Below, piece after piece: positions 1 to 6,480 of a DNA stretch of 6,911 nucleotides. Position numbers and translations under genes: made by a program. The DNA comes from Pseudomonadota bacterium (GTDB taxonomy: Bacteria > Desulfobacterota > Desulfobacteria > Desulfobacterales > Desulfobacteraceae), in NCBI GenBank assembly GCA_018816605.1, contig JAHIVS010000090.1, positions 1-6,911 on the forward strand, written 5' to 3'. Positions within the stretch are counted from its first letter, which is position 1, and each line of letters begins with the position of its first letter. Below the pieces are notes generated by a model, which saw nothing but the letters and a program-made list of their open reading frames with translations, was not told the DNA's origin and did not search any database.

Positions 1-1
1 G

Positions 2-1066
2 GACCAGGTTGTTTTCAACCGGATTATGGACATGTATAAGGATGCGCTCAACCTGGTTACGCCGGCAGACTCCTACCAGGACATTTCCAACCTGCTTTCA
101 GGCATCCCCAACTTGAAGATTCGTAAAATGGGCCGGGAGACCATTATCGCAGGCGAGGTCTCCGAGGGGGATGACAAGCTGATCAAGATGGTGGCCGCCC
201 GGTATCCTAATCTTCTGAATATGACCAAAAAACAGGCCGTGATTGCAGAAAAAATGGTCTATATGCATGTGAAAATAATGGAGGTATCCAAAAACTTCAC
301 CGAAACTATCGGTATTGATTGGACTACCATGAAGATTGGCGGACCGTCCTTTGGGTTTGGCTGGGAGGCCAACCGAAACAATGCAAGCATTGTTAATTCG
401 GGTATGTCGGATACCGCTACAAAGATGAAGGGGCTCAACTTAACCAACGGGGCCGGGTATTTTGGGATTGCCACCATGATTGGATCTACCCTAAATCTCG
501 CCGAGAGTTCAGGGGACGCAGTAACCCTGGCCGAACCCCGTTTAAGCGCCCGTTCCGGAGGGAAGGCCCAATTTCTGGCCGGGGGGGAATACCCCATGCC
601 CACAACCTCTTCACAGGGCCAGGTGAGTGTGGAGTTTAAATCATACGGAATCATCCTGAAAATCGAACCCATTGTGGATGGAGAGAACAATATCATGGCC
701 CATGTGGAGACCGAGGTCAGTGAGATAGACGACGTCCTCAATGTCAGCGGTATTCCGGCGATTAAAACCCGGTCCACCCAGACCGATATCAGTATGCGTG
801 AACGCCAGACCCTTGTCATAGCAGGGCTGCTGAAAGAAGATGGCAGCAACAATAATAACGGCGTGGCCTGGCTCAAGGACTTGCCCGTCCTGGGGCCTTT
901 ATTCCGGTCCAGTAATTTTAAAAACAATAAAACCGAACTGGTGATTTTTGTTACGCCCACCATCCATGATGTGAATTCTCCCGAAAACAAGGCCGCTTTG
1001 AACAAAGCCAATTCCATTCAAAGCCAATTTTCAAAAATTGTGAAAGGTAATGAGATACTTGAGTAA
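2..1066 (+). CDS. rcpA: Tad pilus outer-membrane secretin RcpA/CpaC, C-terminal part (5' truncated by window edge)
   Basis: The reading frame is open from base 2 (D-Q-V-V-F-N-R-I) through the ATG at 26, so the gene starts upstream; 354 residues are visible. It should form the outer-membrane ring through which the Flp/Tad fibre leaves the cell. After the tail of the N-terminal pilus domain comes a BON-like stretch (about bases 70-170, ending in TIIAGEV), then a linker. The secretin domain proper covers about 527-955. It opens with LAEPRLSARSGGKAQFLAGG and continues with VEFKSYGIILKIEP, VSEIDD, VSGIPAIKTR, RERQTLVIAGLL, LPVLGPLFRS and TELVIFVTPTI, which are the hallmark blocks of type II/Tad secretins. 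A short Asn run (SNNNNG) sits in a loop. The stop lies 5 bases before the ATPase gene, consistent with a shared transcript. Identity as a secretin is certain; assignment to RcpA/CpaC rather than another secretin rests on the tad genes that follow. Confidence 0.93.
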   Translation, partial: DQVVFNRIMDMYKDALNLVTPADSYQDISNLLSGIPNLKIRKMGRETIIAGEVSEGDDKLIKMVAARYPNLLNMTKKQAVIAEKMVYMHVKIMEVSKNFTETIGIDWTTMKIGGPSFGFGWEANRNNASIVNSGMSDTATKMKGLNLTNGAGYFGIATMIGSTLNLAESSGDAVTLAEPRLSARSGGKAQFLAGGEYPMPTTSSQGQVSVEFKSYGIILKIEPIVDGENNIMAHVETEVSEIDDVLNVSGIPAIKTRSTQTDISMRERQTLVIAGLLKEDGSNNNNGVAWLKDLPVLGPLFRSSNFKNNKTELVIFVTPTIHDVNSPENKAALNKANSIQSQFSKIVKGNEILE

Positions 1067-1071
1067 AAACC

Positions 1072-2772
1072 ATGTTTGAAATCAAGCTTAAAGACAACAA
1101 AGGCAATGAACTCCGGACAGTTCCCTGTGCGGGTTCCTCCTGCACAATCGGCAGAGCCGGTAAGAATTTAATTTCCCTGAAGGGCTGGCGAATTGCCGCC
1201 AGTAATGCAGAGATCTCCACTCAGCCTAAAGGGCTTTTTGTTCTGGATACCTCCAAGGGAATCGGGATAAAGGTGAACGGGACCATGGTGACATCATTCG
1301 GCCCTTTAAGCCGGGAGGATGAAATCAGGATCGGTGAATACTCCCTTTGTGTGGTGCCGGAAAATCCGTCCTCCATACCCGAACCCCTGGCACAGGTTCC
1401 GTTTGTTCCCCCGCCTGAGGGGCACCTCAAACTCAGGGAAGAGGCAGTAAAAAAAGAGCCGGGGACAAACCCTTTGGAACCTGTGGATAACGATAATGGG
1501 GAGCGGTATCTTGTTCACAACCGGATACATCAGAAACTGATGCTGGCCATGGATCTGCGCCGTACGGATGTGGCAGCCATGGATGATGGTGAACTGAGAA
1601 ATGTCGTGGCCTCCCTCATTGATGAAATCATCGCCCAGAATACCGGCAATATCCCGGCCCAGATTGACCGGGCCTCCCTGGCCCTGGATGTATTGAATGA
1701 AGCCGTGGGACTTGGTCCCCTGGAAGGTTTGCTCGCCGATGACGATATCACTGAAATCATGATCAACGGTCATGAGGATATCTATATTGAAAAGGGCGGT
1801 CGTCTTCAAAAAACAGGGATTCATTTCAGCGGCAACGATGCGGTGATGGCCGTTATCGAGCGGATTGTCTCCCCCCTTGGCCGCAGGATTGATGAAAGTT
1901 CTCCCATGGTGGACGGTCGGCTGAAAGACGGTTCAAGAATTAACGCGATTATTCCGCCCCTTGCCATTAAAGGCCCGACTTTGACCATTCGAAAGTTTTT
2001 CAAACAAAAACTGACCATGGAAAGGCTTATTGGATTTGGCGCCTTGTCCCCGGACATGGCCGAGTTCTTGGAAACCGCCGTGACAAATAAAAAAAATATC
2101 ATCATTTCAGGGGGAACCGGCAGCGGAAAAACAACTTTTTTAAATGTATTGAGCAATTATATTCCGTCGGGTGAACGGATTATTACCGTGGAGGATTCAG
2201 CGGAATTAAGCCTGAACCAGCCCCATGTTGTCTCCCTTGAGGCAAGACCTGCTAACATGGAAGGCAGTGGCGGTATCTTCATTCGGGATCTTGTGAAAAA
2301 CTGCCTGCGAATGCGGCCGGACCGGATCGTGGTGGGGGAATGCCGGGGCAGCGAAGCCCTTGATATGCTCCAGGCCATGAACACGGGCCATGACGGTTCT
2401 TTGACCACGGCCCATGCCAACACCCCAAGGGATCTTATGGCCAGGCTGGGGGTCATGGTGATGATGTCGGGCATGGAACTGCCGGATCAGGCTGTTCGGG
2501 AACAGATCGCTTCTGCCATTGATATTGTGGTGCAGCAGGCCCGGTTTCCCGACGGTTCCAGAAAAATTACCCATATCACTGAAATTACGGGTATGGAAAG
2601 CGGTACAGTACAAATGCAGAATATCTTTATTTATAGACAAAAAGGATTTGATAAAGATCATCGAGTATGGGGGGAATTTACGGCCACAGGCAGGGTTCCA
2701 GAATTTTATGAAGAGCTCGGCAGCAGGGGGATTCCCGTCAATATGAATCTTTTCTCAAAGGAGCAACCATGA
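1072..2772 (+). CDS. tadA: Tad secretion/pilus ATPase TadA/CpaF with N-terminal FHA-like domain
   Basis: Hexameric cytoplasmic ATPase of the T2SS/T4P/T4SS superfamily that powers Flp pilus assembly; 566 residues. Residues 1-95 form an FHA-like fold (TIGRAGKN at 25-32, VNG at 68-70, IRIG at 85-88). A Pro/Glu-rich linker follows at about 97-140, then the CpaF N-terminal helical region and the ATPase. Visible motifs are Walker A GGTGSGKT at 347-354, the Asp box ITVEDSAEL at 371-379, RMRPDRIVVGECRG (Walker B region) at 413-426, and the His box GHDGSLTTAHAN at 439-450. All are intact, so the enzyme should be active. The ATG at 1072 is favoured because the FHA fold begins at once, although the ribosome binding site is weak; coupling to the secretin stop 5 bases upstream may compensate. 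The oddity is that the FHA consensus S-x-x-H appears as A-A-S-N (residues 42-45), so phosphothreonine binding is doubtful. The stop overlaps the tadB start by 4 bases. Confidence 0.96.
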   Translation: MFEIKLKDNKGNELRTVPCAGSSCTIGRAGKNLISLKGWRIAASNAEISTQPKGLFVLDTSKGIGIKVNGTMVTSFGPLSREDEIRIGEYSLCVVPENPSSIPEPLAQVPFVPPPEGHLKLREEAVKKEPGTNPLEPVDNDNGERYLVHNRIHQKLMLAMDLRRTDVAAMDDGELRNVVASLIDEIIAQNTGNIPAQIDRASLALDVLNEAVGLGPLEGLLADDDITEIMINGHEDIYIEKGGRLQKTGIHFSGNDAVMAVIERIVSPLGRRIDESSPMVDGRLKDGSRINAIIPPLAIKGPTLTIRKFFKQKLTMERLIGFGALSPDMAEFLETAVTNKKNIIISGGTGSGKTTFLNVLSNYIPSGERIITVEDSAELSLNQPHVVSLEARPANMEGSGGIFIRDLVKNCLRMRPDRIVVGECRGSEALDMLQAMNTGHDGSLTTAHANTPRDLMARLGVMVMMSGMELPDQAVREQIASAIDIVVQQARFPDGSRKITHITEITGMESGTVQMQNIFIYRQKGFDKDHRVWGEFTATGRVPEFYEELGSRGIPVNMNLFSKEQP

Positions 2773-3623
2773 CCCTTTCCATATTGATCATTGCCATGCT
2801 GGTGGGCGGTTGTTCGGCGATTTTGGCCTGGTTGTTTTTGGGGGCCGCATCCAAACGGCTTGAAGACCTTAATAAAAGTCTTATTGAGATTGTAAACCAC
2901 CATTTCTCCACCATGTTTGTTTTTGTTGAAGCGCAATTTTATATCAATCTTTATATGGCGGTGATCCTGATTTTGCCAGGCCTGATCTGGTTGCTTTCCG
3001 GAAAATTGCTTTTAGGGGTTCTTTGTTTTGCCCTGGTGTTGATTGTGCCGAAAATCGGTCTGGACCTGCTTTTGAAAAAACGCTTGCAAGCATTCGAAAA
3101 ACAACTTCCCGACGCCCTGATCATGATGGCCGGTTCCTTGAGAGTAGGGGCCAGTTTGCCCAGTGCCATGGAAACCCTGGTACGGGAAGCCCCGGCTCCC
3201 ATGAGCCAGGAATTTGGCCTTTATCTGAGGGAAAGAAAGCTGGGGGAGGATTTTGAAACCGCCCTGACACATATGGAAATCCGGGTTCCGCTGGAGGATT
3301 TTTCCATGTGCATCTCCGCCATCCGGATTTCCCGGGAAGTTGGGGGGAACCTGGCGGAAACCTTCGAAATTCTGGCGGATACCCTGAGGCGGAAACTGAC
3401 CATGGAAGGAAAGATTGACAGTCTCACGGCCCAGGGAAAATTACAGGGCATCGTCATGAGTTCCCTGCCCATTTTTCTGACCATTGTCCTCATGCGAATT
3501 GAGCCTGCTGCCATGGGGATGCTCTTTACCACCCGGATTGGCTGGGCTGTGCTGGCCCTTGTTTCGGCCATGCAGGTTTTGGGTTTTCTGGCCATTCGAA
3601 AAATAACGAGCATTAACGTATGA
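2769..3623 (+). CDS. tadB: Tad inner-membrane platform protein TadB
   Basis: Polytopic inner-membrane protein of the T2SF (GspF/PilC) family. With TadC it forms the platform engaged by the TadA ATPase. The 284 residues contain an N-terminal membrane segment (about 4-26), a hydrophobic pair (about 61-76 and 79-94), a cytoplasmic T2SF domain (about 109-220; LPDALIMMAGSLRVGASLPSA, then AIRISREVGGNLAETFEILADTLR), and two C-terminal membrane segments (about 222-245 and 258-277). The sequence ISREVGGNLAE is the conserved T2SF block. The start is well supported: AAAGGAG at 2757-2763 lies 5 bases before the ATG, which overlaps the tadA stop as ATGA. The gene ends with another ATGA overlap into tadC. 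Length is slightly below the roughly 300-320 residues usual for the family, with no obvious missing block. Confidence 0.94.
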   Translation: MTLSILIIAMLVGGCSAILAWLFLGAASKRLEDLNKSLIEIVNHHFSTMFVFVEAQFYINLYMAVILILPGLIWLLSGKLLLGVLCFALVLIVPKIGLDLLLKKRLQAFEKQLPDALIMMAGSLRVGASLPSAMETLVREAPAPMSQEFGLYLRERKLGEDFETALTHMEIRVPLEDFSMCISAIRISREVGGNLAETFEILADTLRRKLTMEGKIDSLTAQGKLQGIVMSSLPIFLTIVLMRIEPAAMGMLFTTRIGWAVLALVSAMQVLGFLAIRKITSINV

Positions 3624-4507
3624 TACTTGAAAATACGATATTGTTGGGGGCGGCCTGTTGTTCCACCTTGGCTTTCATGACCCTTTTTTATTGTCTGGTT
3701 TTTTTAAACGCAGGCGTACCCGATGATGACCGGGAGTTCAGGGATCCTTTGCCAGCTCTCCTGTCCTTTATCTGGCCGTTGGTGAGGATCATTGCCTATC
3801 ATGTCTGTGCCCAGATCCCTTTCCGGTATATGGAAAAACTGGAAAAAAAATTACAAAGAAACGGGGTGTCTTATCTTATGATGTCAGAGGAGTTTGTCGC
3901 CCTTAAAATTTTTACTTCCCTTCTGGTCTTGGGCCTGGGTGTTGGGGGTATCCTGGTGGTGGATGAATGGAACACTCTTTTTATCCCGGTTTTTTTGCTC
4001 CTGGGATATCTTTATCCGGATATCTGGATGAGGGATTTAAGAAAGCGCCAGGTGGACGGGATTTTACGGACCCTGCCGGCCCATCTTGACTTTATATCCA
4101 TGGCGGTTCAGGCCGGGCTCAACTTTTCAGGTGCCATTGAACAGGCCCGGATAAAAGGGCCAAAGGGGCCTTTGGTCAATGAATTCGGCATTGTTTTGCG
4201 GGATTTGCGGTCCGGAACCAACCGTGAACAGGCCCTGAAGCGGATGGCCGACCGCCTGGATATCACGGAACTTACAAGTTTTGTCAACGCTGTGGTCCAG
4301 GCTGAAAAAATGGGTTCCGGTCTGGGATCGGTCTTGAAAATCCAAGCGGAACAGCGCCGGAATGAACGATTTCAGCGGGCGGAAAAAAAGGCCATGGAGG
4401 CCCCGGTCAAGCTGGTGGGTCCCCTGATCCTTTTTATCTTTCCCACCACCTTCATTATCCTGGCCTTTCCCATCATCATGAAATTTTTACATGGGGGTCT
4501 TTTTTGA
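3620..4507 (+). CDS. tadC: Tad inner-membrane platform protein TadC
   Basis: Second T2SF-family inner-membrane protein, partner of TadB in the pilus assembly platform; 295 residues. There is an N-terminal membrane segment (about 5-27), a second hydrophobic block (FTSLLVLGLGVGGILVV, then FIPVFLLLGYLYPDIWM), a T2SF domain starting at LRTLPAHLDFISMAVQAGLN, and the strongly conserved TadC ending APVKLVGPLILFIFPTTFII followed by a final membrane segment. The block VVQAEKMGSGLGSVL is the TadC version of the T2SF motif. The ATG overlaps the tadB stop (ATGA) and has no clear Shine-Dalgarno, so translation probably depends on coupling. The stop overlaps the TTG start of the next gene. Confidence 0.95.
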   Translation: MILENTILLGAACCSTLAFMTLFYCLVFLNAGVPDDDREFRDPLPALLSFIWPLVRIIAYHVCAQIPFRYMEKLEKKLQRNGVSYLMMSEEFVALKIFTSLLVLGLGVGGILVVDEWNTLFIPVFLLLGYLYPDIWMRDLRKRQVDGILRTLPAHLDFISMAVQAGLNFSGAIEQARIKGPKGPLVNEFGIVLRDLRSGTNREQALKRMADRLDITELTSFVNAVVQAEKMGSGLGSVLKIQAEQRRNERFQRAEKKAMEAPVKLVGPLILFIFPTTFIILAFPIIMKFLHGGLF

Positions 4508-4854
4508 TTACAGGCAAGATATACAAGGCCGACAAAATCATGCTGCCAGCTGTCTTGAGGACCCAAACCTGGCTGGAACGGGCCCGGGGGCTTTTGGGCC
4601 GTGGAGAGCATGTGGCGGCAAGGGGCTTGATAATTGCTCCTTGCAACGCTATTCATACTTTTTTCATGGGCTATCGCCTGGATCTTGTTTATCTTGATGC
4701 AAATTTCACCATAATCAAAATTTGTCACAACTTAAAAACCTGGCGGTTCTCTTCGGCCTGGGGGGCAAAAATGGTTCTGGAGTTAAAGGCTGGCCAGGCT
4801 GAATCTTTTCATTTAAAAACAGGAGAGTTGCTTAAATGGCAAGGCCCTTTTTGA
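4504..4854 (+). CDS. DUF192 family protein embedded in the tad operon
   Basis: Small cytoplasmic protein of unknown biochemical role, 116 residues with no signal peptide. Nearly the whole length matches the DUF192 pattern: RARGLLGR (about 26-33), a short linker, GLIIAPCNAIHTFFMGYRLDLVYLD as the core (it corresponds to the family's T-F-x-M ... D-V-x-F-L-D block), then IIKICHNLKTW and VLELKAG near the C-terminus. The start is inferred as TTG at 4504, which overlaps the tadC stop as TTGA. A GGGGG run at 4494-4498 lies just upstream. An internal ATG at 4540 would cut into the N-terminus and has no better ribosome binding site. Its last 19 bases overlap the next gene. DUF192 genes recur near Flp/Tad genes in several lineages, to my knowledge, but no function is established; family call is firm, start less so. 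Confidence 0.85.
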   Translation: MITGKIYKADKIMLPAVLRTQTWLERARGLLGRGEHVAARGLIIAPCNAIHTFFMGYRLDLVYLDANFTIIKICHNLKTWRFSSAWGAKMVLELKAGQAESFHLKTGELLKWQGPF

Positions 4855-5285
4855 TTTTTATCCTCATATCCATGGTGACCCTGTTGGGGGGTTGTGCATC
4901 CCACAGGCAAGGCCCGTATCAGTTGTCTTTGGAGCAGTCTGAAGCGGCCATGGCAAGCTATCGCAGGGCTGATTATAAAGAGGCCGTGCGCCAATATGAG
5001 TTTCTAACATCCCAGGTACCCAAGGATGCAAATTTCTGGTTTTATCTGGGAAATGCCTATGCCAAAGACAAACAGCCCCAAAGGGCAGTCATGGCTTATG
5101 AAAACGCGCTTATAAGGGACAATGGGCTGGGGAAAGCCTGGTATAATATGGGGCTTTTGCAAATGCAGCAGGCTTTAAAAACCTTTATCGACATGCAGGA
5201 AAACCTGCCTGAAAATGATCCTGCCCGAAAACTGGGCCGGGAAAAAATGGACGCTCTTTTTCAGCTGTTGGGCCAGACAAAGTGA
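4836..5285 (+). CDS. tadD: TPR lipoprotein, TadD-like
   Basis: Predicted outer-membrane or periplasmic lipoprotein with tetratricopeptide repeats, matching the position and architecture of TadD, which is needed for Flp pilus secretion and may help the secretin assemble. The 149 residues start with a signal peptide (MARPFLIFILISMVT) and a clear lipobox L17-G-G-C20, so Cys20 would carry the lipid. TPR-like helices follow at about 33-64 (AMASYRRADYKEAVRQYE), 65-97 (WFYLGNAYAKDKQPQRAVMA) and a partial third at 98-130 (AWYNMGLLQMQQALKTF). The start is supported by AGGAG at 4821-4825, 10 bases before the ATG. The gene overlaps the DUF192 gene by 19 bases and tadE by 4. It is shorter than typical TadD proteins (usually above 200 residues), so it could be a reduced TadD or another TPR pilotin. 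Confidence 0.82.
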   Translation: MARPFLIFILISMVTLLGGCASHRQGPYQLSLEQSEAAMASYRRADYKEAVRQYEFLTSQVPKDANFWFYLGNAYAKDKQPQRAVMAYENALIRDNGLGKAWYNMGLLQMQQALKTFIDMQENLPENDPARKLGREKMDALFQLLGQTK

Positions 5286-5950
5286 AAGCGTTCTTGCACA
5301 AAAATCAATCCGGGCAGAGCATGGTGGAACTGCTGGTGGTCCTCCCTGTGATGATGCTGCTTATTTTCGGTGCCATCCAATTCGCCCTGATCTACCATGC
5401 CAAGATAACGCTTAACTATGCTGCATTTGAAGCGGTTCGGGCCGGAACCTTGAACCATGCCGAGTTTGACGCCGTAAAAGAAGGCTTTGCCAGGGGCCTT
5501 GCCCCCCTTTACAGTTATACCCCCAGGGGCGGGGACCTGGTGGCGGGGTTTCAGGTGGCAAGGGAACGGGTGCTTAAGGAGTTTGACACCTCTGAAAAAC
5601 TGGTGCGCATCGAAAGGCTGAACCCGGGGTTTGAGGCCTTTGAGGATTTTGCCCTGGAAACCGGTGACATCCCAAATGATAATCTGAAGTTCCGGTCGTC
5701 CCGATCGAAAAAGCCCGGCCACAAGAGTATCCAGGATGCCAATATTCTCCATATCCGGGTGACCTATTTTTACCCGCTCCATGTGCCCATGGTCAGTTCC
5801 ATAATTTCTTCAGCTGTTTGCCTTCTAAATCAATGGAGAAATGACCCGGCTTGCGCCTCAAAAGAAAAACGGATTCCACTGACTGCGGTGGCGGCTATGC
5901 GCATGCAAACCCGTGTCAAAAACAGTAAAGAGTTTTACAAAACCCCCTAG
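5282..5950 (+). CDS. tadE: TadE-like pseudopilin
   Basis: Minor pilin-like protein of the Tad system, 222 residues. The N-terminus has a short basic leader and a type IV prepilin-like cleavage site, G11|Q-S-M-V-E16, with Glu at mature position 5. A hydrophobic helix follows (about 17-38) and then the TadE signature block NYAAFEAVRAGT (45-56). A prepilin peptidase of the TadV/CpaA type would cleave after Gly11. The rest is a long soluble domain ending in RIPLTAVAAMRMQTR, a typical TadE-family C-terminal block. Two cysteines (C180, C191) may form a disulfide. The start is GTG at 5282, overlapping the tadD stop as GTGA with no strong Shine-Dalgarno, so translation is probably coupled. This is the last gene of the operon in the window; no TadF or TadG follows. 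Confidence 0.88.
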   Translation: MKAFLHKNQSGQSMVELLVVLPVMMLLIFGAIQFALIYHAKITLNYAAFEAVRAGTLNHAEFDAVKEGFARGLAPLYSYTPRGGDLVAGFQVARERVLKEFDTSEKLVRIERLNPGFEAFEDFALETGDIPNDNLKFRSSRSKKPGHKSIQDANILHIRVTYFYPLHVPMVSSIISSAVCLLNQWRNDPACASKEKRIPLTAVAAMRMQTRVKNSKEFYKTP

Positions 5951-6253
5951 GTGGATTCAAAGTGTGCCTGTAACTCGATGTTCAAGTTTTTTAAGCAACT
6001 TTTTTGTATTTAAGCGATTTTGTAGGCTTAAAATTGTTAATGTCTTTGTAACCATATGTTTTTCTGATTTTTTAAAATTCAACAGATTCTCTTTCATTAT
6101 TGAAAATTTATGATCCTTTTCTTCATATGGGTCTTTTGAATCAAGGATATCGGTGATAAATAAAAAGTTACATGCGATTGCCCTGTAATTAGGCCTCCGA
6201 TTATTTTTACAGCTATTTTCCTTGGATTAGTTTTTATTTACCTATTTTTCCCT
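5951..6253. other. AT-rich intergenic stretch after the tad operon
   Basis: No convincing gene is seen on either strand; the composition turns sharply AT-rich directly after the tadE stop. Two weak inverted repeats could act in transcript end formation. The first is AAGTT 5984-5988 with AACTT 5997-6001, followed by a T run to 6005. The second is TTTAAGC 6009-6015 with GCTTAAA 6026-6032. Neither is a textbook terminator because the stems are short and AT-rich. The frame open from 5913 to 6113 overlaps the end of tadE out of frame and looks like chance. Confidence 0.6.
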
Positions 6254-6282
6254 TTGACTCCTATCTGAAAATGCAGTATTTT
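6254..6282 (+). promoter_or_regulatory. Candidate sigma70-type promoter for the 33-codon gene
   Basis: TTGACT at 6254-6259 matches 5 of 6 bases of the -35 consensus. It is separated by exactly 17 bases from TATTTT at 6277-6282, which matches 4 of 6 bases of the -10 consensus. The predicted start would fall near 6289, giving a leader of about 50 bases before the ATG at 6341. The background is AT-rich, so chance matches are possible; the optimal spacing and the gene just downstream raise the likelihood. Confidence 0.45.
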
Positions 6283-6295
6283 CACAAATTTTGTG
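6283..6295. promoter_or_regulatory. 13-base palindrome at the predicted transcription start (possible operator)
   Basis: CACAAATTTTGTG is a perfect inverted repeat of 6 bases around a single central T. It starts one base after the candidate -10 element, so it would cover the transcription start. A dimeric repressor bound here would block initiation. No regulator family is recognised from the half-site, and an AT-rich palindrome of this size can arise by chance. Confidence 0.3.
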
Positions 6296-6328
6296 CGGTA
6301 TATTTGTTTTTGGTACACCTGAAACCTG

Positions 6329-6334
6329 AAGGAG
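6329..6334 (+). promoter_or_regulatory. Ribosome binding site that fixes the 33-codon gene
   Basis: AAGGAG lies 6 bases before the ATG at 6341, with an A-rich spacer. This is among the best ribosome binding sites in the window and is the main reason to accept such a short gene. It is directly preceded by a tandem 7-mer, ACCTGAA twice (6317-6330), whose CCT could pair weakly with the AGG. Confidence 0.7.
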
Positions 6335-6340
6335 AAAATA

Positions 6341-6442
6341 ATGACCACATCTCCCGCGATCATTGCGGCGCTATGCCTTGGAGCAACATTTGTCTGCGTT
6401 GCTGTCTGCCTGGCCGTAGCCATTAAAAAGGATTTGCTATAA
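6341..6442 (+). CDS. 33-residue single-pass membrane micro-protein, unknown family
   Basis: ATG to TAA encodes 33 residues: a polar start (MTTSP), one hydrophobic helix from about Ala6 to Ile28, and the positively charged end KKDLL. By the positive-inside rule the C-terminus is likely cytoplasmic. Cysteines at 12, 19 and 23 (spacing i, i+7, i+11) would lie on one face of the helix, which could suit dimerisation, a partner subunit or a ligand. I do not recognise the family. Support for a real gene comes from the strong AAGGAG site 6 bases upstream, a plausible promoter at 6254-6282, and a GC-rich hairpin 15 bases after the stop. Together these make a complete small transcription unit, and the local composition is less AT-rich than its flanks, as expected of coding DNA. 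It stands nearly 400 bases after tadE with its own signals, so a role in the pilus is not implied. Confidence 0.62.
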   Translation: MTTSPAIIAALCLGATFVCVAVCLAVAIKKDLL

Positions 6443-6456
6443 ACTGCCGATGCGCT

Positions 6457-6480
6457 TCCCCCGGACCTGGGTCCGGGGGA
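6457..6480 (+). terminator. Strong GC-rich hairpin, probable terminator of the 33-codon gene
   Basis: CCCCCGGACC (6458-6467) and GGTCCGGGGG (6470-6479) are perfectly complementary, extended by T6457-A6480. The spacer is only TG, so the innermost pairs would open to give a small loop. It lies 15 bases after the stop codon at 6442. The downstream tract (GTGTCGTTTCCTCCCTC) is pyrimidine-rich but lacks a clean T run, so termination may be inefficient, or the hairpin may protect the 3' end of the transcript. Confidence 0.55.

Noticed and set aside
259..1017. A 252-codon - strand frame across the secretin gene
   Set aside because: It is antisense to an unmistakable secretin domain, and its length reflects the base composition of the coding strand.
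2769..2831. Lipobox-like LVGGC near the TadB N-terminus
   Set aside because: There is no basic residue before the hydrophobic stretch, and the stretch continues well past the Cys, as in a membrane segment; TadB is an inner-membrane protein.
4491..4697. A + strand frame starting at ATG 4491 across the tadC/DUF192 junction
   Set aside because: It has an ATG start where the DUF192 frame has TTG, but its translation matches nothing, while the other frame gives the full DUF192 pattern.
6009..6032. Rho-independent terminator of the tad operon
   Set aside because: The 7-base stem TTTAAGC/GCTTAAA is AT-rich with a 10-base loop and is not followed by a T run; it is kept only as a weak inverted repeat.
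5913..6113. A 66-codon + strand frame overlapping the tadE end
   Set aside because: It starts out of frame inside tadE and its Phe-rich composition simply reflects the AT-rich DNA; no ribosome binding site.
6312..6328. Sigma54 promoter starting at TGGTAC
   Set aside because: The required GC element at the correct spacing (TTGC-like) is absent; the position fits the leader of the small gene better.
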